Source of the DNA: an uncultured Candidatus Melainabacteria bacterium
GTDB lineage: Bacteria > Cyanobacteriota > Vampirovibrionia > Gastranaerophilales > Gastranaerophilaceae
Direction: 5' to 3'
Assembly (NCBI GenBank): GCA_932182025.1
Contig: CAKNXK010000013.1
Location: 1 to 64,000 of the forward strand
Length of the DNA stretch: 64,000 bases
In this document: piece after piece, positions 36,900 to 44,681 of the stretch
Position numbering within the stretch: position 1 is the stretch's first letter
How the letters are laid out: each line of letters opens with the position of its first letter
Notes under the pieces: generated by a model
Seen by the model: the letters and a program-made list of their open reading frames with translations, nothing else
Told to the model about the DNA's origin: nothing
Databases searched by the model: none
Position numbers and translations under genes: made by a program

Positions 36900-38324
36900 T
36901 TATCTAAAGCGTGTCGCTGTAATTACCGTCCAGCTGCCATTTCGTTTGACATCAAAATCCTTATAATTATCGTTCAGTTCCTTTACAAGTGAATTTTTAA
37001 TTATTGAAAACGTAATAAACATTTCCGGCAAATTACGTGATTTAGCTTCTTCAATCATATTTTCAGGAACAAAACTTACACTATCTAAAAATACAACAGA
37101 AACACGCTCCCCTAACTCAATATCATTAAATATTTTAGAGGGTTCGTCCAAATACACAAAACGCATAGTTTTATCTATCCAATAAGAAGGGATTTTTTCA
37201 TCCAAATACTTTTCAAAGCGATCTTTTGAATAGTAAGTATAGACAACTTTATCCGGTTCTTGCCTGTTTAAAATATCACAAACAATTTTATGGCCTTCTG
37301 TTCTGGGAAGTTTTGCAGTATAAAACGGCGTAAACACTGCAAATAAATGAAAAGCAATAAATAAGACAAACAACTTGTTATTTATCCCCAAGACAAATAA
37401 AAGTATTAATGCCGGCAAAATTTCAATTACATATTTAGTAATAAATACAATCTTACCGCTTATTGCCAAAACAGACATGACAAATACAACAACTGCACAA
37501 ACTCCAAATAATCCGCGATTTTTTCTTGCACCTAAAGCCACACCGCAAACACCTATTAGCGTAGGTATAAGAATCAAAACAGACCATAGAAAATCTTTTT
37601 TATAGAAAAACTCCGGAGCCGCATTAACATTATTAGTAAGAATTGGAGAGAAGAAATCGCTAAATAGAAACAAAATATTTGTATAAGAAAACACTCCCCA
37701 CCACTGCGAAGAAGGAAGCATTCTTAAAATATTAGTTCCAAGCGGCAGAAGAGGAAGAAACACTAAAACGCCAATAATTACACATTTAGACAACTTCCCC
37801 TTTTTGTATAGCAAATACACTGTATTAAAAAACACGTATATCCCGCCCAAAACATGTGTAAACAAAATCAAACATGCAGTTATTGCATATCCAAGCCAAC
37901 CTTTTTTATTATTTAGAATTTTAACAGTAAACAATAACAACAACGTAGAAAATAAAAACAGCAGCGAATAAAATCGCACTTCTTGAGCATAATAAATCAG
38001 AAAAGACAATACTGCAGTAGTTAACCCTGCAAAAACAGCCGTCTTTTTAGAGAACTCTTTCCCAACAAGGTACATAACGTAAACAGAAACTATAGAAGGC
38101 ACAAAAGAAGTCAATCGCAAAACCAAATCACTACAGCTGGTAAATGGTTTTAAATACAAATAATAAAGCGGCATATGGCATTGTTTAAGCACTTCTTGCC
38201 AAAAACCTTCTACAAATGGAGTCGAAGCAACAAACCAGCTTACATACTCATCATTCCAAAGCCCCTCGGGCTTATCTATATTAATCAATCTTAAAATAAA
38301 AGCTAATAAGATTAATAACGGCAC
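36900..38324 (-). CDS. GT39/PMT-type membrane glycosyltransferase (ArnT-like)
   Basis: Members of this GT-C class transfer sugars from polyprenyl-phosphate donors on the outer face of the inner membrane. The 474-residue protein has about ten to twelve hydrophobic segments. The first periplasmic loop has LWNDEYVSWFVAS, whose Asp-Glu pair is the catalytic type, and YYAQEVRFYSLLFLFSTLLLL follows, as in the PMT_2 domain. It uses a GTG start that overlaps the UXS stop by one base, so the two genes are coupled. The acceptor is unknown. Confidence 0.82.
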   Translation of the reverse strand: MPLLILLAFILRLINIDKPEGLWNDEYVSWFVASTPFVEGFWQEVLKQCHMPLYYLYLKPFTSCSDLVLRLTSFVPSIVSVYVMYLVGKEFSKKTAVFAGLTTAVLSFLIYYAQEVRFYSLLFLFSTLLLLFTVKILNNKKGWLGYAITACLILFTHVLGGIYVFFNTVYLLYKKGKLSKCVIIGVLVFLPLLPLGTNILRMLPSSQWWGVFSYTNILFLFSDFFSPILTNNVNAAPEFFYKKDFLWSVLILIPTLIGVCGVALGARKNRGLFGVCAVVVFVMSVLAISGKIVFITKYVIEILPALILLFVLGINNKLFVLFIAFHLFAVFTPFYTAKLPRTEGHKIVCDILNRQEPDKVVYTYYSKDRFEKYLDEKIPSYWIDKTMRFVYLDEPSKIFNDIELGERVSVVFLDSVSFVPENMIEEAKSRNLPEMFITFSIIKNSLVKELNDNYKDFDVKRNGSWTVITATRFR

Positions 38325-39265
38325 TAAACACCTCTGGCTAACTTATGTTTGAAATACTCAATTGTCAAATCTAAACCATCTTCAATACGTACCAAAGGTG
38401 CCCAATTAAGTTTTTCTTTTGCAACAGTAATATCAGGTTTACGTTTAACCGGATCGTCGTTAGGTAATGGTTTATAGACCAATTTAGAATTTGAACCGAT
38501 TTTTTTAATAATCATTTCTGCAAGATTCAAAATTGTTCTTTCATTAGGGTTACCCAAATTAACAGGTCCTGTAAACTCTTTTGAATTCATCATTCGTATC
38601 ATACCTTCTACAAGGTCTGATACATAACAGAATGAACGTGTTTGAGAACCTTCACCATAAATAGTAATATCTTCTCCTCTAAGCGCCTGAACTATGAAAT
38701 TTGAAACAACTCGTCCGTCATTAGGGTGCATATTTGGACCATAAGTATTAAATATTCTTATTATCTTTATATCAGCACCATATTGTCTATGATAATCCAT
38801 CATAAGAGTTTCCGCACAGCGCTTGCCTTCATCATAGCAGCTCCTAACCCCAATAGGATTAACATTTCCCCAGTAGGTTTCTTTTTGCGGATGTTCAAGA
38901 GGATCCCCATAAACCTCACTAGTGGATGCCTGAAGTATAGTAGCATTATATTTTTTTGCCAAATCAAGCATATTTGCAATCCCGACAACAGAGGTTCTAA
39001 CCGTTTTTACAGGATTAAACTGATAATGAGGAGGGCTTGCAGGACAAGCAAGGTTATAAATTTGGTTGACTTCAATATCAATCTCATCCTCAATATCCTG
39101 CTCAATAAACTTGAAGTTTTCTTTTTCCATTAATGATTTTATATTCTCTAAAGAGCCCGTAAATAAGTTGTCTAAACAAACAACATAATTACCCTCTTCC
39201 ACAAGTCTTTTACATAAATGCGAGCCTATAAAACCCGCTCCTCCGGTTACTAAAATTCTTTTCAC
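38324..39265 (-). CDS. UDP-glucuronate decarboxylase / UDP-xylose synthase
   Basis: This short-chain dehydrogenase-fold enzyme converts UDP-glucuronate to UDP-xylose. I chose the GTG at 39265 (VKRILVTGG) because GGGAGAG precedes it. The 313-residue protein has GGAGFIGSHL (NAD loop), ACPASPPHYQFNPVKTV, the catalytic STSEVYG and YxxxK (YDEGK), then NTYGPNMHPNDGRVVSNFI. The ACPASPPHYQ and FNTYGP phrases are characteristic of UXS. Its substrate would come from Ugd (22774-24075). It is the first gene of an operon with the GT39-type enzyme. Confidence 0.9.
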   Translation of the reverse strand: MKRILVTGGAGFIGSHLCKRLVEEGNYVVCLDNLFTGSLENIKSLMEKENFKFIEQDIEDEIDIEVNQIYNLACPASPPHYQFNPVKTVRTSVVGIANMLDLAKKYNATILQASTSEVYGDPLEHPQKETYWGNVNPIGVRSCYDEGKRCAETLMMDYHRQYGADIKIIRIFNTYGPNMHPNDGRVVSNFIVQALRGEDITIYGEGSQTRSFCYVSDLVEGMIRMMNSKEFTGPVNLGNPNERTILNLAEMIIKKIGSNSKLVYKPLPNDDPVKRKPDITVAKEKLNWAPLVRIEDGLDLTIEYFKHKLARGV

Positions 39266-39340
39266 AATACTCTCCCTTGATAAATATCGTAGCAAACACA
39301 AACGGTTTTTTCAATATTTTTATGGTAGTATTAACTTATT

Positions 39341-39757
39341 ATGAAACATGAATTTACACATAGAGTTTATTACGCAGACACCGACGCATACGGTGTTGTA
39401 TGGCACGGAACGTATTTAAGATGGATGGAAATGGGTCGGGTTGAATTATGCGACAAACTCGGACTTGATTTGGTCGAATTAAAAAAACAAGACATTGCAA
39501 TTCCTGTAACAAACATGAATGTAAGATACAAGGCTTCTGCTAAACTTGATGACAGAATTATTATTGAAACATGGATTTCAAAAGTTTCGCCAATTACAGT
39601 AACATTCGGACAAACAATAAAAAATGCCCAAACAGGACAAACATTCATTATTGCAGAATTTGAAACTGTTGCAGTAAACAACGACGGTAAAATCTACAGA
39701 AGAATGCCTGATTCATTAAAATCAGCATTTGAAGGGGCTATGCAATGCAAAGACTAA
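39341..39757 (+). CDS. Acyl-CoA thioesterase (YbgC/4-hydroxybenzoyl-CoA thioesterase family)
   Basis: This is a hot-dog fold thioesterase. The 138-residue protein has the family signature YYADTDAYGVVWHGTYLRWMEMGR, with the catalytic Asp at about residue 15. Known members hydrolyse acyl-CoA or acyl-ACP and are often near Tol-Pal genes, which are absent here. It starts a run of plus-strand genes and overlaps the next gene by 13 bases. Confidence 0.9.
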   Translation: MKHEFTHRVYYADTDAYGVVWHGTYLRWMEMGRVELCDKLGLDLVELKKQDIAIPVTNMNVRYKASAKLDDRIIIETWISKVSPITVTFGQTIKNAQTGQTFIIAEFETVAVNNDGKIYRRMPDSLKSAFEGAMQCKD

Positions 39758-40491
39758 ACAAGTTTATCGCATCATCAGGACTTTGTTCTCGACGCAAAGC
39801 AGACGAACTGATTGAAAATAAAAAAGTTCTGGTAAACGGGAAAACAGTTACCGAGCTTGGATTTCAAATCGGGCCGAAAGACAAAGTTGTTGTTGAAGGC
39901 AAACCTATAAAACCTCAAAAACATGAATACTACAGATTTTATAAGCCTGCCGGCTATATTACAACCACAGAAGACGAAAAAGGCAGAAAAACAATTTATG
40001 ATGTTATTCCACCGGAATTAAAACACCTTAAACCCGTTGGAAGACTCGATAAAGACTCTACAGGACTTATTATAATGACAAATGACGGAGAATTGATTAA
40101 CCAAATGACACACCCGTCAATAAAAGTTCCTAAAACATATATAGTTAATGTAAACGGCAAACTTACCCCCGAAGACGGCGAAAAAATGTACAACGGTATT
40201 GTGATTGAAACCGACACAGGCGAAAAGAAAACTGCATACGCAGAAGTATTGCCGATTGAACTGGGAAACAAGTCTTCAACAGTTCAGGTTGTTTTATACC
40301 AAGGAATAAATCGCCAAATCCGTAAAATGTTTGCAGCATTAGGTTTTGAAGTTATTTCTTTAAAAAGAATTCAACACGGAACAATAACCCTTGCAGGGAT
40401 TAAAAAAGGGCAGATTAAGCCAATGAAACCTAAACATATTAAAGAATTAAAAATGTACTTAAAGAAAATCGAGAAGTCACAAAATGACTAA
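39745..40491 (+). CDS. 16S/23S rRNA pseudouridine synthase (RsuA/RluB family)
   Basis: The enzyme isomerises uridine to pseudouridine in rRNA. The 248-residue protein has an N-terminal S4 RNA-binding domain (RLNKFIASSGLCSRRKADELI) and a catalytic domain with GRLDKDSTGLIIMTNDG containing the essential Asp. INRQIRKMFAALGFEV is at the C-terminus. RluB fits the length better than RsuA, but this is not certain. It overlaps genes on both sides (thioesterase by 13 bases, coaE by 8), so it is in an operon. Confidence 0.92.
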   Translation: MQRLNKFIASSGLCSRRKADELIENKKVLVNGKTVTELGFQIGPKDKVVVEGKPIKPQKHEYYRFYKPAGYITTTEDEKGRKTIYDVIPPELKHLKPVGRLDKDSTGLIIMTNDGELINQMTHPSIKVPKTYIVNVNGKLTPEDGEKMYNGIVIETDTGEKKTAYAEVLPIELGNKSSTVQVVLYQGINRQIRKMFAALGFEVISLKRIQHGTITLAGIKKGQIKPMKPKHIKELKMYLKKIEKSQND

Positions 40492-41041
40492 AATTGCTAT
40501 TGTCGGAAATATTGCATCAGGAAAATCAACAGTAGAAGAAATCCTTCGAAAAAAAGGCTTTCAGGTTTATGATACTGATAAAATAGCGCATAAAATACTT
40601 GAAGAAAATAAAGAATTATTTCCACAAGCACTTGTTGACAGCAAAATCGACCGCAAAAAGCTTGCAAGTATTGTATTTAACGATAAAGAACAGTTGAAAT
40701 ATTTAGAGTCTGTAATTCACCCGAAAGTAAAAGAATTTATAGAAAATATTAAAACGGAAGAAACTGTTTTTGTATCGATCCCGCAACTTTTTGAAGCAGA
40801 CATGGAAAGTTTGTTTGATAAGATAATTTTTGTTTCGGCACCTGTTGATGTCCGCCTTGAACGGTTAATGAAACGCAATAATTTAACCAAAGAAGAAGCT
40901 ATGACTCGCATAGATGCGCAAATGAGCGAAGAAGAAAAAATCCCAAGATGCGATTATGTAATTGTAAATGATAGTACAAAAGATAAACTATCCGCCAACG
41001 TGAACCACCTTGTAACAGAGTCAGCAGAGGGCGACCATTAA
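40484..41041 (+). CDS. coaE: Dephospho-CoA kinase
   Basis: CoaE catalyses the last step of coenzyme A synthesis. The 185-residue protein has a P-loop GNIASGKST (residues 8-16), the CoA-substrate region YDTDKIAHK, and the phrase LESVIHPKVK. The Arg lid RLERLMKRNNLTKEEA is also present. Length is slightly short but normal. It overlaps the pseudouridine synthase gene by eight bases and is followed by about 120 bases without a clear terminator. Confidence 0.94.
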   Translation: MTKIAIVGNIASGKSTVEEILRKKGFQVYDTDKIAHKILEENKELFPQALVDSKIDRKKLASIVFNDKEQLKYLESVIHPKVKEFIENIKTEETVFVSIPQLFEADMESLFDKIIFVSAPVDVRLERLMKRNNLTKEEAMTRIDAQMSEEEKIPRCDYVIVNDSTKDKLSANVNHLVTESAEGDH

Positions 41042-41163
41042 TTCAACGCCTAACCTGTCGCAACACGAAATATCGCCCGACCCTTGTTATAAAAAATCCT
41101 CCAAATATTTGATTACAAATCTTAACAATTCCCGTAAACTTATAATGTAAAACGGGGAGAGAT

Positions 41164-42039
41164 ATGGCGAAATCGAATTTAAAAGTAAAAAAATCCGCTA
41201 GTGAAGCGAATTTAAAAGTTGTTGATAAAAACCAGATTAAAACAACTTCTTACAGTGATATCAATCTAAAAGATTGGAGAAATTACAAACATATTAAAAC
41301 TGATACATTATGGGAATTTCCTAATAGATTAAAAGAAGGCGGACACTCTAACGAGTATCACGGGAACTATATTCCTCAAATCGCCCAGCAGATTTATGAA
41401 AGATATACAAAGAAAGATGATATCGTACTTGATATGTTCTTTGGATCAGGAACTTCCGGCATAGAAGCTCTTAATATGGGGCGTCGCTGTATAGGTGTTG
41501 AACTCAAAGATGAATTAGCAGAAAAAGTCTCAGAAAAGTTTACCCCAAAACAATTAGTTACTGATGTTAATATTATTTGTGCAGATTCTGCAAGTGAATT
41601 AGCAAAAGAAAAAATCAAAGCAAGACTTGATATCATGGGCAGAAAGCAGGCTCAACTGTTAATGCTGCATCCACCTTATGATGATATTATCAAGTTTTCT
41701 GATAAAAAAGAAGATTTGTCTAACTGTGCTACTACAGAAGAATTTTATGATTTATTCGAAAAAGTTGCAAAAAACGGTTACGATATGTTGGAAAAAGGTA
41801 GATTTGCCTGCTTAATTATTGGTGATAAGTATGCAAACTCACAACACATTCCACTTGGGTTTGAATGCATGGCAAGAATGAATAAATTAGGTTTTATTAC
41901 AAAAGCTATTATTATTAAAGATATGCAGGGAAATGAACGTGCGAAAGGCAAAACAGCTAATTTGTGGCGCTATAGAGCACTAGCAGGCGGGTTCTATATC
42001 TTTAAACATGAATACGTTATGGTCTTTCAGAAAGTTTAA
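41164..42039 (+). CDS. Orphan DNA methyltransferase (N4/N6 class)
   Basis: This is a SAM-dependent DNA base methyltransferase. The 291-residue protein has the SAM motif VLDMFFGSGTSGIEALNMGRRCIGVEL (motif I region about residues 88-112) and the catalytic loop HPPYDD (motif IV, compare (D/N/S)PPY) near residue 170. The order motif I before motif IV fits an N4-cytosine or beta-class enzyme, but the group is uncertain. No restriction gene is adjacent. GGGGAGAG precedes the start, and TATAAT at 41141-41146 is a likely -10. It overlaps the next gene by one base. Confidence 0.82.
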   Translation: MAKSNLKVKKSASEANLKVVDKNQIKTTSYSDINLKDWRNYKHIKTDTLWEFPNRLKEGGHSNEYHGNYIPQIAQQIYERYTKKDDIVLDMFFGSGTSGIEALNMGRRCIGVELKDELAEKVSEKFTPKQLVTDVNIICADSASELAKEKIKARLDIMGRKQAQLLMLHPPYDDIIKFSDKKEDLSNCATTEEFYDLFEKVAKNGYDMLEKGRFACLIIGDKYANSQHIPLGFECMARMNKLGFITKAIIIKDMQGNERAKGKTANLWRYRALAGGFYIFKHEYVMVFQKV

Positions 42040-42302
42040 TGATGCTAATAAAAATCCGCATTGTACCAAATTCATCAAAAAACGATATTATTATTGAAGA
42101 TGAGTTTGTAAAAGTAAAAATAACTGCCCAGCCTATTGAAAACAAGGCAAACAAAGCTCTTATAGAATACCTTTCAAAAACATTCAAAGTTCCTAAAACA
42201 AGTATTGAAATTGTTAAAGGAGAAACTTCCAAAGACAAAACATTGTTGTTTAATGTAAGTGAAGAAAAAGAAGCGGAAATTAAATCAAGATTGACAAAAT
42301 AA
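42039..42302 (+). CDS. DUF167/UPF0235 (YggU-like) protein
   Basis: This is a small conserved protein of unknown function. The 87-residue protein shows the family pattern IRIVPNSSKN, VKVKITAQPIENKANKALIEYL and IEIVKGETSKDKT. Its length is typical. It is translationally coupled to the methyltransferase (TAATG overlap). Confidence 0.92.
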   Translation: MMLIKIRIVPNSSKNDIIIEDEFVKVKITAQPIENKANKALIEYLSKTFKVPKTSIEIVKGETSKDKTLLFNVSEEKEAEIKSRLTK

Positions 42303-42340
42303 ACTAAAAAATATACGATAAAAGAAAAAAAAGGTGTAGA

Positions 42341-42643
42341 ATGAATAAGCGTTGGTATGATATTGATCCCACAGTAAGTTTAGCGGTAAGCTTAATGAGA
42401 AACGCAAATATTATGTCTCAGTATAAGTGCGCCGACTATATCGTCAAAAAATCTAAGGAAAACGGAATTGATTTGTCCGAAAACATTTTAACAGATGCTT
42501 TTAACTATGTATTAAGACGCTGGTATGATACAGACCAGAAGATTGCAGAGTCTTTTGAGTATCTTAAACTCTTGCCTGAGGCTCTGCAGAAGGAAACCGC
42601 GCTTGAAATTATTGAGCTGTTGCAGAAAGAAGACTTGGCATAA
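42341..42643 (+). CDS. Conserved hypothetical (100 aa)
   Basis: I do not recognise this family. It is all-helical by appearance, opens MNKRWYDIDPTVSLAVSLMRNA, and repeats the pair RWYD (residues 4-7 and again near residue 60). There is no signal peptide or membrane segment. GGTGTAGA precedes the start. It sits directly before the antiporter gene with no gap, so it is in the same operon. Confidence 0.72.
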   Translation: MNKRWYDIDPTVSLAVSLMRNANIMSQYKCADYIVKKSKENGIDLSENILTDAFNYVLRRWYDTDQKIAESFEYLKLLPEALQKETALEIIELLQKEDLA

Positions 42644-43951
42644 ATGAGTTTTATAACAAACCCTGCAATAGTTTCAGTAATTCTATTATGTGTATTGTGC
42701 CTTAAAAAAGTTAATGTACTATTAGCAATAATCGTTTCAACACTTGTTGCAGGACTCCTTTCTGGAATGGATATAAAACACGTAATGGATGTTTTCATTT
42801 CAGGCATGGGAGGTAATTCCGAAACAGCTTTGAGCTATATTTTACTTGGTGCTTTTGCAGCTACAATGGCACATTCAGGGTTTACGAATAAACTCGCAGA
42901 TTGGATAACAAAAATCATTTCAGGTAAAAAATGGATGCTGTTTTTGATTTTAACCTTGATTGCAATGGCATCACAAAACATTGTTCCAATCCATATTGCA
43001 TTTATTCCAATAATTATCCCGCCTTTACTAAGCACTATGAACGCACTAAACATTGATAGAAGAGCGGTTGCAAGTGTTCTGGCTTTTGGTCTAAAAATGC
43101 CTTATATTACAATTCCTGTAGGATTTGGATTGATTTTCCAGAACCTTATTGCAGATAATATTATCCAAAACGGAGTAAATGTTGCACGCGAAGACATTTG
43201 GAAATCAACGGCTATTCTTGGACTGGGAATGATTGTTGCGCTTCTGGTTTCTTTGTTAATTACATACAGAAAACCTCGTCAATATGAAGATAAACCCTTG
43301 TCTTTTTCATTAGAAACAACCACAGAGTGTAGTAAATACACAATTTGGGTTGTTGCACTTGCTGCAATATTAACTTTTACAGTGCAGTTGCTAACTCATT
43401 CTTTGCCATTGGGCGCACTTGTAGGTTTAGGAGTAATTTTTTCGTTTAAAGTTATTCCGCAAAACAAAATGGATCACATGATGAATGAAGGCATATATTT
43501 AATGGGTTATGTTGCGTTTGTAATGCTTGTTGCAGCAGGATTTGCATCCGTATTAAAAGAATCCGGCGCAATTGAAAGCCTTGTTAATAACGCACTTTTA
43601 ATCATGCCTGAAAATATTATTCTCACATCATTATTGATATTGATATTAGGGCTCTTTATAACAATAGGTATAGGAACTTCTTTTGGAACAATTCCAATAC
43701 TTGCAGTACTTTTTGTACCTATATGCGCAGAAATGGGATTTAATGTATCACAAATAGTTATACTTGTTGCATCAGCGGCTGCTCTTGGTGATGCCGGCTC
43801 TCCGGCTTCTGATACGACATTAGGGCCTACATCAGGATTGAATGCTGACGGTCAGCATAACCATATTTTTGATACCTGTATCCCTACATTTTTGCATTAT
43901 AATATTGCATTAATATTGTTTGCTCTGATTGGAATTTGGTTACTGGGTTAG
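42644..43951 (+). CDS. Na+/H+ antiporter family (NhaC/YuiF-like) transporter
   Basis: This is an inner-membrane ion or amino-acid transporter of the ion-transporter superfamily. The 435-residue protein has about 11 to 12 hydrophobic segments. The family landmarks are ASQNIVPIHIAFIPIIIPPLL in the first half and GIGTSFGTIPILAVLFVPI with GDAGSPASDTTLGPTSGLNADGQHNHI in the second. Proteins with this C-terminal motif are described as Na+/H+ antiporters or histidine importers (YuiF). Substrate is not decided by sequence. It ends the plus-strand run. Confidence 0.82.
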   Translation: MSFITNPAIVSVILLCVLCLKKVNVLLAIIVSTLVAGLLSGMDIKHVMDVFISGMGGNSETALSYILLGAFAATMAHSGFTNKLADWITKIISGKKWMLFLILTLIAMASQNIVPIHIAFIPIIIPPLLSTMNALNIDRRAVASVLAFGLKMPYITIPVGFGLIFQNLIADNIIQNGVNVAREDIWKSTAILGLGMIVALLVSLLITYRKPRQYEDKPLSFSLETTTECSKYTIWVVALAAILTFTVQLLTHSLPLGALVGLGVIFSFKVIPQNKMDHMMNEGIYLMGYVAFVMLVAAGFASVLKESGAIESLVNNALLIMPENIILTSLLILILGLFITIGIGTSFGTIPILAVLFVPICAEMGFNVSQIVILVASAAALGDAGSPASDTTLGPTSGLNADGQHNHIFDTCIPTFLHYNIALILFALIGIWLLG

Positions 43952-43961
43952 ATATTTACCC

Positions 43962-44393
43962 CTAACCATTCAATCCAAAGTTAAAATCTTCTTGAATGTT
44001 AGAAGTTAACATTTGAGTGATTGATTCCATATAAGCTTCACATTCAGCTTTTTCTGTATCATTAGTTGTGATTTGAGCATCAAGTGCTGTTTCCCAAGCT
44101 GCCATTTCATCTAACTGGTCTTGGTATTGTGCAACAATTTTATCAATAGCTTCTTCAAAATCAGGAATTTTAGTGTAGTCAAGATACTTTTCGTGTAACT
44201 CTTTGTCACCTTCCCAAAGCTCTTTGAAGTAGTCTCTTACAGAATGTTTTTCAGATGATAACAAAGACTGTAAATCAGCTTGAGAATATGTAGCAAGAGT
44301 TTTTTGAGTTTGAAGATTAGAAATATCTAAGTTCAAAGTGTTTACTCTTTGTTTATAAGTTAACCAAGTTTCGTGTAAATTTGCGATTGCCAT
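43962..44393 (-). CDS. Small coiled-coil hypothetical (143 aa)
   Basis: I do not recognise this protein. It is all-helical, with heptad patterns in TYKQRVNTLNLDISNLQTQ and in AAWETALDAQITTNDTEKAECEAYMESITQML. It is acidic with no signal peptide and ends DFNFGLNG. Its size and helical-hairpin build are reminiscent of small secretion-system needle or chaperone proteins, but that is only a resemblance. GGTGATAAAAG before 44393 is a good ribosome site. It shares the leader element of the genes starting at 18827 and 19967. Confidence 0.7.
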   Translation of the reverse strand: MAIANLHETWLTYKQRVNTLNLDISNLQTQKTLATYSQADLQSLLSSEKHSVRDYFKELWEGDKELHEKYLDYTKIPDFEEAIDKIVAQYQDQLDEMAAWETALDAQITTNDTEKAECEAYMESITQMLTSNIQEDFNFGLNG

Positions 44394-44477
44394 CTTTTAT
44401 CACCATCTTTTTTTATCTTACATATATATAAAAACAAATAATTAAAGCGTATTTCAAGTTTATATATTATTGTTACA
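44394..44477 (-). promoter_or_regulatory. Shared leader/promoter element, copy 3
   Basis: On the minus strand TGTAACAA (ending the block at 44470-44477) is followed after 15 bases by AAAT. Then come TTTTTATATATATGTAAGAT and AAAGATGG before the start codon. The spacing equals that of the copies before 18827 and 19967 to within one base. Confidence 0.5.
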
Positions 44478-44499
44478 TTTTTTAACATTTGGGTGCTAC

Positions 44500-44606
44500 G
44501 CACGTAGATATGGGGCGGCGGGCATACAGCAAGACTACCTGCTTTTATTTCGCTTACAAACCCGCCTTTAGAACAGACGACAAGGGGGTTCAAGCCGGTT
44601 GAAATA
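44500..44606 (-). repeat. Dispersed VCSKG element, copy A
   Basis: On the minus strand CCGGCTTGAACCC leads into a short frame L-N-P-L-V-V-C-S-K-G-G-F-V. GGCGGG (44566-44561) pairs with CCCGCC (44522-44517) around a 38-base loop. Related copies are at 49257-49345 and at the right edge. It lies between the terminator of the 1267-residue gene and the promoter of the small coiled-coil gene. Confidence 0.7.
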
Positions 44607-44614
44607 AAGCAATA

Positions 44615-44644
44615 AAAAACAGGATTTTTAGTCCTGTTTTTTTA
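44615..44644 (-). terminator. Terminator of the 1267-residue gene
   Basis: AAAAACAGGA pairs with TCCTGTTTTT around a seven-base A/T loop. It is followed on the minus strand by A/T-rich sequence with a T-run in the stem, about 40 bases after the stop. Confidence 0.75.
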
Positions 44645-44681
44645 TAATAAGTTTGAACGGATTATATTCAACCCTTTATAA

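Noticed and set aside
44360..44593. 77-residue minus-strand frame beginning with the VCSKG core
   Set aside because: It runs from the repeat element through the promoter region and into the small coiled-coil gene's leader in another frame. I treat the core as part of a repeat, not as a gene.
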